Source: Avoscillospira sp045579045 (GTDB lineage: Bacteria; Bacillota; Clostridia; Oscillospirales; Oscillospiraceae). From it: a stretch of DNA of 64,000 nucleotides. Location of the stretch: assembly GCA_045579045.1 (NCBI GenBank), contig JAZNLL010000076.1, positions 1 to 64,000 of the forward strand. The letters are read 5' to 3'. The translations under genes were made by a program, and so were the position numbers. The notes below the pieces were generated by a model. It was not told where the DNA came from and searched no databases. It saw nothing but the letters and a program-made list of their open reading frames with translations. Shown piece by piece: positions 59,355-64,000 of this stretch. How positions within the stretch are numbered: position 1 is the stretch's first letter; every line of letters starts with the position of its first letter.

Positions 59355-60707
59355 ATGGAACGCAGACACGAACAGGAGGCGGAAAAGTACCGCCGCATGA
59401 CCGAGACCCCAATTCCAAAACTGATTATCTCTCTGGGTCTTCCTACCATCATCAGCATGCTGATCACAAATATTTACAATATGGCAGACACCTACTTTGT
59501 AGGTGAACTTGGCAAAAGTGCCTCCGGCGCCATCGGTGTGGTCTTCAGTCTTATGGCCATTTTTCAGGCATTTGGCTTCACATGGGGACAGGGCTCCGGC
59601 AGCATCATTTCCCGTCGGCTGGGTCAGCACGACACGGAAAGTGCCACCGTCTATGCCACGTCCGGCTTCTGGCTGGCCTTCTTTACAGGTCTGCTCATCA
59701 GCATTTTGGGTCTGATTTTTCTGGATCCGCTGATGCGGTTGCTGGGAAGTACGGAAACCATTCTCCCCTACGCCAGAGAATATGCCCGATGGATTCTGCT
59801 GGCAGGACCCTTCTACACTTCCAGCTGTGTGCTGAACAACATTCTGCGCTATGAAGGCATGTCCTTCTATGCCATGATCGGTCTGACGCTGGGCGGTATC
59901 CTCAATTTGGTGCTGGACCCCATTCTCATTATCGGTTTTGGTCTGGGCACCGCCGGTGCAGGCATTGCCACCGCTGCATCCCAGACCGTCAGCTTTTTCA
60001 TTTTGCTCAGTATGTTCCTTTCCGGAAAAACCCAGAGTCGGATCTTTCGACTCGGAAACATCTTGAAACAGGCCGTACCGATCGTGAAAATCGGCTTCCC
60101 TGCCTTGCTCCGTCAGGGTCTTGGCAGCTTGTCCACACTGGTTCTGAACCACACAGCCGGTGTCTACGGTGATGCCGCCGTAGCTGCCATGAGCATTGTC
60201 AGCCGAATCACCAACTTTGTGTTCTCCGTTGGCATCGGCATCGGTCAGGGCTTCCAGCCTGTGGCGGCCTTCAACTACGGTGCAAAAAAGTACAGCCGTG
60301 TAAAGCAGGGCTTCTGGTTCACCACATTGGCAGGCGAAATTCTCATTGGGCTTTTGGCTGTGTGCTGCTTTATCTTTGCCGCACCGCTGGCAAAGCTGTT
60401 CCAGCCGGACCCCTCTGTTGTGGTCATCGCCGTTCCTGCCCTGCGGCTTGGCTGCTTCGGCTGTCTGTTTCTGTCCTTCAGCACCAGTGGCAATATGATG
60501 TTTCAAAGCACCGGCAAAGCCGGCAAGTCTGCCATTCTCTCTGCATTGAGAAGCGGTCTGTGTCTCATTCCGGCTGTCCTGATTCTGCCTATCTTTTTGG
60601 ATCTGCTTGGTATTCAGATCGCCCAACCGGCAGCAGACATCATCACCTTCTCTGTATCGGTACCGTTGGTGCTGAAATTCCTCCGCAATCTGCCGCCGGA
60701 TGAATGA
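59355..60707 (+). CDS. MATE-family multidrug/cation antiporter
   Basis: A 450-residue, twelve-helix exporter in two six-helix halves. The start region TPIPKLIISLGLPTIISMLITNIYNMADTYFVG and the repeated GIGQGFQPVAAFNYGAKKYSRV of the second half are standard MATE marks. It exports drugs or toxic organics in exchange for Na+ or H+ (family knowledge). GGAGG precedes the ATG at 59355; an upstream in-frame extension to 59235 lies across the divergent promoter and is rejected. Confidence 0.95.
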   Translation: MERRHEQEAEKYRRMTETPIPKLIISLGLPTIISMLITNIYNMADTYFVGELGKSASGAIGVVFSLMAIFQAFGFTWGQGSGSIISRRLGQHDTESATVYATSGFWLAFFTGLLISILGLIFLDPLMRLLGSTETILPYAREYARWILLAGPFYTSSCVLNNILRYEGMSFYAMIGLTLGGILNLVLDPILIIGFGLGTAGAGIATAASQTVSFFILLSMFLSGKTQSRIFRLGNILKQAVPIVKIGFPALLRQGLGSLSTLVLNHTAGVYGDAAVAAMSIVSRITNFVFSVGIGIGQGFQPVAAFNYGAKKYSRVKQGFWFTTLAGEILIGLLAVCCFIFAAPLAKLFQPDPSVVVIAVPALRLGCFGCLFLSFSTSGNMMFQSTGKAGKSAILSALRSGLCLIPAVLILPIFLDLLGIQIAQPAADIITFSVSVPLVLKFLRNLPPDE

Positions 60708-60725
60708 TGAATTAGCACTTTTCTC

Positions 60726-60754
60726 TTTACAGCTATATGTTTTTTCTGTATAAT
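60726..60754 (+). promoter_or_regulatory. prfB promoter
   Basis: TTTACA (60726-60731), 17 bp, TATAAT (60749-60754), 36 bp before the ATG. Confidence 0.7.
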
Positions 60755-60790
60755 AGATGGGCATAAATTGATAAAGTGTGGTATTAATCT

Positions 60791-61918
60791 ATGAGTATGA
60801 TCGAATTTGATGAATATAAGGTGAAATTGACCGGTGCCAAGCCCAAGCTGGACGGTCTTTCCGACTCCCTCAATCTGGGAGCCTGTCAGGAAGAACTGGA
60901 ACGGCTGCAGGCACAGATCGAGTCTCCCGGCTTCTGGGACAATCAGGCTGTTTCTCAGCAGGTCATGAAGCGTTCCCGTCAGCTGGAAGCTAAGATCGGT
61001 CGTTACAATAAGATGCTGGAAGCATGGGATGATCTCATGACCATCATCGAAATGGCACAGGAAGAAAACGACGAAAGTATGCTCGATGAGCTGATTGCCG
61101 GCTACACTGCTCTTGAGGAGCAGATGGAGGCCACCCGTCTGGAGACCCTTCTCACCGGCGATTATGACGGCAACAATGCCCTTGTCTCTTTCCAGGCAGG
61201 TGCAGGCGGCACCGAGGCTCAGGACTGGTGCCAGATGCTCTACCGCATGTACACCCGTTGGGCAGAACGTCACGGCTTCACCTATAAGATTCTGGACTAT
61301 ATCGACGGCGACGAAGCCGGTTTGAAATCTGCCAGCATTATGATCGAAGGCTCCAATGCCTACGGCTTCCTGAAGAGCGAAAACGGTGTCCACCGTCTGG
61401 TTCGCGTTTCTCCCTTTGATGCCGCAGGCCGTCGTCAGACCTCTTTTGCTGCTGTGGAAGTCATTCCCGAAATTGATGACGATGTGGAAGTGGAGATCCG
61501 CCCCGAAGACATCGAAATGCAGGTGTTCCGCTCCTCCGGTGCCGGCGGCCAGCATATCAACAAGACTTCTTCCGCCGTTCGTCTGATCCACAAGCCCTCC
61601 GGCATTGTGGTCTCCTGCCAGACCCAGCGCGACCAGTTCCAGAACAAAGAACAGTGTATGAAAATGCTGCGCTCCAAACTGGTGGAAATTCAGCAGCGTG
61701 AGCATTTTGAAAAGATCTCCGACATCAAGGGTGTGCAGCAGAAAATTGAATGGGGCAGCCAGATCCGAAGTTATGTCTTTATGCCCTACACACTGGCTAA
61801 GGACACCCGTACCGCCTACGAAATGACCAATATCAATGCAGTCATGGACGGCGAGCTGGACGGTTTCATCAACGCTTACCTCAACTGCATGGCTACCGGT
61901 CAGTGGGCAACAAAATAA
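60791..61918 (+). CDS. prfB: Peptide chain release factor 2
   Basis: Release factor that reads UAA and UGA, 375 residues. The SPF codon-recognition motif is in VRVSPFDAAGRRQTSFAAVEV, and the GGQ motif in SSGAGGQHINKTSSAVR. The N-terminal helical region and C-terminal tail are intact. The frame is continuous from 60791, so the programmed +1 frameshift (CUU UGA C) that most bacterial prfB genes carry near codon 25 is missing; that region reads DSLNLGACQ. The ribosome site is weak. It lies alone with its own promoter, not after secA. Confidence 0.97.
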   Translation: MSMIEFDEYKVKLTGAKPKLDGLSDSLNLGACQEELERLQAQIESPGFWDNQAVSQQVMKRSRQLEAKIGRYNKMLEAWDDLMTIIEMAQEENDESMLDELIAGYTALEEQMEATRLETLLTGDYDGNNALVSFQAGAGGTEAQDWCQMLYRMYTRWAERHGFTYKILDYIDGDEAGLKSASIMIEGSNAYGFLKSENGVHRLVRVSPFDAAGRRQTSFAAVEVIPEIDDDVEVEIRPEDIEMQVFRSSGAGGQHINKTSSAVRLIHKPSGIVVSCQTQRDQFQNKEQCMKMLRSKLVEIQQREHFEKISDIKGVQQKIEWGSQIRSYVFMPYTLAKDTRTAYEMTNINAVMDGELDGFINAYLNCMATGQWATK

Positions 61919-61939
61919 CACCATTTTCTAAAATTTCCC

Positions 61940-61968
61940 TTGCATTACTGTATCTTTTGTGATAATAT
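61940..61968 (+). promoter_or_regulatory. secG promoter
   Basis: TTGCAT (61940-61945), 17 bp, TAATAT (61963-61968), leaving an 80-nt leader. A small GC hairpin in the leader has no recognisable class. Confidence 0.6.
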
Positions 61969-62047
61969 ATCACTTGCTATGTGAATATAAACTCGGCTTG
62001 CCGTTCGCCGGAATAACGGCCGTCAATCTTGACGCTATGGAGGAATT

Positions 62048-62281
62048 ATGAAAGTTCTGCATATCATTCTCACCGTTATTCAGGTGCTGTGTGCTGTTGG
62101 TCTGGTTGCTATCGTTATGATGCAGTCCGGTAAGGAAAGCGGCATGGGTGTCATCACCGGTTCTTCCGACAGCTTCCTGTCCAAGAACAAGAGCGGTTCC
62201 CGTGAAGCCAAGCTGGCTACCATGACCAAGTGGATCGCCGGTGTGTTTATGGTTCTGACTCTGGTTCTGAACCTGTTCTGA
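62048..62281 (+). CDS. secG: Protein translocase subunit SecG
   Basis: A 77-residue membrane protein with two helices (about 5-25 and 55-75) joined by the conserved loop MMQSGKESGMGVITGSSDSFL. It is the accessory subunit of SecYEG. GGAGGAATT precedes the ATG. Often followed by rnr and smpB in Firmicutes; here it stands alone and smpB lies 60 kb away. Confidence 0.95.
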   Translation: MKVLHIILTVIQVLCAVGLVAIVMMQSGKESGMGVITGSSDSFLSKNKSGSREAKLATMTKWIAGVFMVLTLVLNLF

Positions 62282-62288
62282 TTGATAC

Positions 62289-62326
62289 GCAAAACAGCAG
62301 CAAGCAATCGCTTGCTGCTGTTTTTT
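62289..62326 (+). terminator. Bidirectional terminator between secG and spoIID
   Basis: Perfect stem AACAGCAGCAAGC / GCTTGCTGCTGTT with loop AATC, then TTTTTT; it closes both convergent genes. Confidence 0.93.
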
Positions 62327-63287
62327 ATCGCTTTTCCACCTTTACTCCGTCATAGTAGTGGCACAGGATTTCTTTATAGTTTTTTCCTTCCTCTGCCATT
62401 GCGTTGGCTCCGTACTGACTCATCCCCACCCGATGACCGTAGCCATAGACGGAGAACAGAACTCTTTCATTTTTTATTTCAACTGCAAAATTTGTAGAGT
62501 TCAATCCGAACAACTGACGTATTTCTGTTCCTTTGAATGTGCAGCCTCCGATGGCGATTTCCGCAATTCCTCCGCCTTCTGTCCGTGTTTCTTTTCCAAT
62601 CCAACCTTCGGTTCTTCCGGATAGATCGGCCAAGGGTCGTGCCTGCAGTATGATCTCGCAGAAATCTTCACGGCTGAATTCCTTCACCGTATGAAATTTA
62701 CCGGCCTGCTCCTCTCCCGGGCTTTCTACCGATTGCAAATAGGGAACGTCTCCGCCCCAAACTGCCACAGCGTCTTCCGTCGTACCGCCGGAACAGGAAA
62801 AATAGACCGCATCGATCAGTTCTCCGTCATAGGTCAGAACCTGTCCCTCCGTACTTTCCACAGCTGCAGAGGCCTTTTCCCAGTAGGCTTGCCAGCTGTC
62901 TCCAAGTTTCCTTGCAAGCATCTCTTCTCCCGTCCAGGCCTGACAGCAGCTGCTCTGCCCACACAGGTCAAAATCCCGATGCTTTCCGTTTTCCATCTGT
63001 CCCATGGCAAAGGTTCTGGCTGCTACCGCCTGTGCCTTCAGGGCTTCCTGTTCAAAAGACATGGGCATTTCCGACAAGACCACACCGATGAGGTACTCCT
63101 CCAGCGGCAGTTCTTTCACAGCTTGTCCTGTCTGCAATTTGACCGTGATCTCCGATTGTCGGGACTGTTCTGCCTCGATGACCAGTAGCTTCGGCTCCTC
63201 CGGAATTTCAACCGGAGACAAAAGTACCATCGGCATAGCAACTGCCATCAGCAACGCTGCCACCCCTGCAATAACGGATCCAATCAC
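62325..63287 (-). CDS. spoIID: Stage II sporulation protein D (SpoIID/LytB domain)
   Basis: A membrane-anchored lytic transglycosylase of about 320 residues, needed in Bacillus for engulfment of the forespore. After one N-terminal helix come EYLIGVVLSEMPMSFEQEALKAQAVAARTFA (catalytic Glu), CQAW, DAVYFSCSGGTTEDAVAVWGGDVPYLQSV, and the end GYGHRVGMSQYGANAMAEEGKNYKEILCHYY. All family blocks are intact. I prefer the GTG at 63287 (GGGAGGGG upstream); the ATG at 63365 is in frame but has no ribosome site and overlaps the divergent promoter. It is evidence of sporulation potential. Confidence 0.93.
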   Translation of the reverse strand: MIGSVIAGVAALLMAVAMPMVLLSPVEIPEEPKLLVIEAEQSRQSEITVKLQTGQAVKELPLEEYLIGVVLSEMPMSFEQEALKAQAVAARTFAMGQMENGKHRDFDLCGQSSCCQAWTGEEMLARKLGDSWQAYWEKASAAVESTEGQVLTYDGELIDAVYFSCSGGTTEDAVAVWGGDVPYLQSVESPGEEQAGKFHTVKEFSREDFCEIILQARPLADLSGRTEGWIGKETRTEGGGIAEIAIGGCTFKGTEIRQLFGLNSTNFAVEIKNERVLFSVYGYGHRVGMSQYGANAMAEEGKNYKEILCHYYDGVKVEKR

Positions 63288-63349
63288 AGACAACCCCTCC
63301 CCTGCTCCATGACTATGAAATCCCGGGCGGGGATATTCCTCTCCCTTTA

Positions 63350-63378
63350 TTGACACACTTCTCATATTGGATTATAAT
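63350..63378 (+). promoter_or_regulatory. Promoter of the TPR protein gene
   Basis: TTGACA (63350-63355), 17 bp, TATAAT (63373-63378), 30 bp before the ATG: a near-consensus sigma-A promoter. Confidence 0.8.
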
Positions 63379-63408
63379 GAACATATCTATGCCGATTGGA
63401 GATGCCCC

Positions 63409-64000
63409 ATGAAAAAATCATTAAAAATCATCATTCCGGTGGCTTTGATTCTGATTGTTCTGATTGCAGCCTGCTGGTTTTTCCTGTTTTTCAATCGCAC
63501 CGTCACCACAAACCTGCTGCAGAACGGCGCCCAGTCCATGGCTGCCAGGGGTCGTTACGAGCGTTCCATATCCAAGTACCGCTCTGCATGGAAACTGATG
63601 CCGGAACGGACAGATCTGCCCATTGAGCTGGCAGAAACCTGTGCCGCTGCCGGTAACTATACCAAAGCAGAATACACCCTTGTCAGTGCCATTGCTGCCA
63701 ATCCCGACAGCTATGAACTCTATGCCGCCCTGTGCCGCACTTATGTGGAGCAGGATAAACTGCTGGATGCTGTTCAGATGATGGACCGTATTGGCAGCGA
63801 AACCGTAAAGAAGACGCTGGCTCAGCAGAGACCGGAGGCTCCTGTTATCTCCCCGGAAAGCGGCTATTATACAGAGTACATTCAGATTTCCGTTGATTCT
63901 CCCGAAGCTGCTGTTTATCTCACTACCGATGGCGAATACCCCTCCAACGACGGAGATCTTTACACCGAAGCCGTGGAACTCACCTCCGGTGAAACCACGG
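63409..64000 (+). CDS. Membrane-anchored TPR protein with chitobiase-like C-terminal repeat, cut by window
   Basis: Starts MKKSLKIIIPVALILIVLI, one transmembrane helix (about 5-27). TPR-like helical pairs follow: RGRYERSISKYRSAWKLMPE, AAAGNYTKAEYTLVSAIAANP, YVEQDKLLDAVQMM. From about residue 145 comes APVISPESGYYTEYIQISVDS..VYLTTDGEYPS, the chitobiase/hexosaminidase C-terminal (CHB_HEX_C_1) beta module that occurs in tandem on surface proteins. GGAG lies 8 bp before the ATG. The 3' end is outside the window. Probably a surface or wall-associated scaffold; function unknown. Confidence 0.8.
   Translation, partial: MKKSLKIIIPVALILIVLIAACWFFLFFNRTVTTNLLQNGAQSMAARGRYERSISKYRSAWKLMPERTDLPIELAETCAAAGNYTKAEYTLVSAIAANPDSYELYAALCRTYVEQDKLLDAVQMMDRIGSETVKKTLAQQRPEAPVISPESGYYTEYIQISVDSPEAAVYLTTDGEYPSNDGDLYTEAVELTSGETT

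Noticed and set aside
1..64000. CRISPR array or tRNA/rRNA genes
   Set aside because: No regularly spaced short repeats, cloverleaf sequences or rRNA segments were recognised on either strand.

Overview
The window reads as a Gram-positive, spore-forming Clostridia genome of medium GC, most like the Oscillospirales of the gut (inference from gene content). Supporting genes are polC, a stage II sporulation protein D (SpoIID), 6S RNA, a YrzB-like DUF1292 protein, energy-coupling factor (ECF) transport, dockerin and cohesin modules, and the syntenic run pyrH-frr-uppS-cdsA-dxr-rseP-ispG-polC. No rRNA, tRNA, CRISPR array, integrase or transposase was seen. Both edges cut a gene: a Y-family DNA polymerase on the left and a TPR protein on the right.

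Layout: 1-1.5 kb is an SOS-type operon read leftward behind two LexA-like boxes. 1.6-3.1 kb holds smpB, a cyclophilin and ssrA (tmRNA), so trans-translation genes sit together. 3.1-21.1 kb is accessory. It contains a small nuclease-like gene, a leftward corrinoid-uptake operon (3.8-12.8 kb) and a rightward glycan-degradation operon (13.6-20.7 kb) bracketed by two diverged 225-bp direct repeats. Four places in this stretch carry the same ssrA 3'-end/downstream motif followed by a hairpin. 21.2-31.8 kb is a purine block: adenine deaminase, a three-subunit molybdenum hydroxylase, and a BMP-type nucleoside ABC transporter. 31.8-35.6 kb is a small AT-richer cell-surface glycan operon. 35.6-41.0 kb holds a nitrilase/GDPD fusion, DUF1292, 6S RNA, a PrsA-like foldase, tcdA and a split TauE exporter. 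41.0-51.5 kb is the core leftward operon for replication, isoprenoid, lipid and translation functions. 51.7-64 kb has glnS, two tandem ceramidase-superfamily genes, a GH25 muramidase, CapA, an acyl-ACP thioesterase, a MATE pump, prfB, secG and spoIID.

The most striking system is the corrinoid operon. One promoter is followed by a clear cobalamin riboswitch with its own terminator, then by a second, diverged cobalamin-like aptamer with a second terminator. Downstream come a tiny HNH_repeat protein; a secreted protein with a DUF4430-like domain, an alpha/alpha barrel, a cohesin-like domain and a C-terminal dockerin; a membrane-anchored cohesin-like protein; a DUF4430 lipoprotein; EcfT; and a single polypeptide fusing two ECF ATPases to an S component. 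DUF4430 and the alpha/alpha barrel are the two folds that make up animal transcobalamin and intrinsic factor. The operon therefore looks like a surface cobalamin-capture device tethered by cohesin-dockerin pairing and feeding an ECF importer. This is inference from domain recognition by eye plus the riboswitch; substrate and tethering are untested.

The purine block should import nucleosides or bases, deaminate adenine to hypoxanthine and oxidise it to xanthine. The glycan island encodes its own AraC regulator, an esterase-like protein, GH28-like and GH38 hydrolases and an ADP-ribosylglycohydrolase-fold protein, but no transporter.
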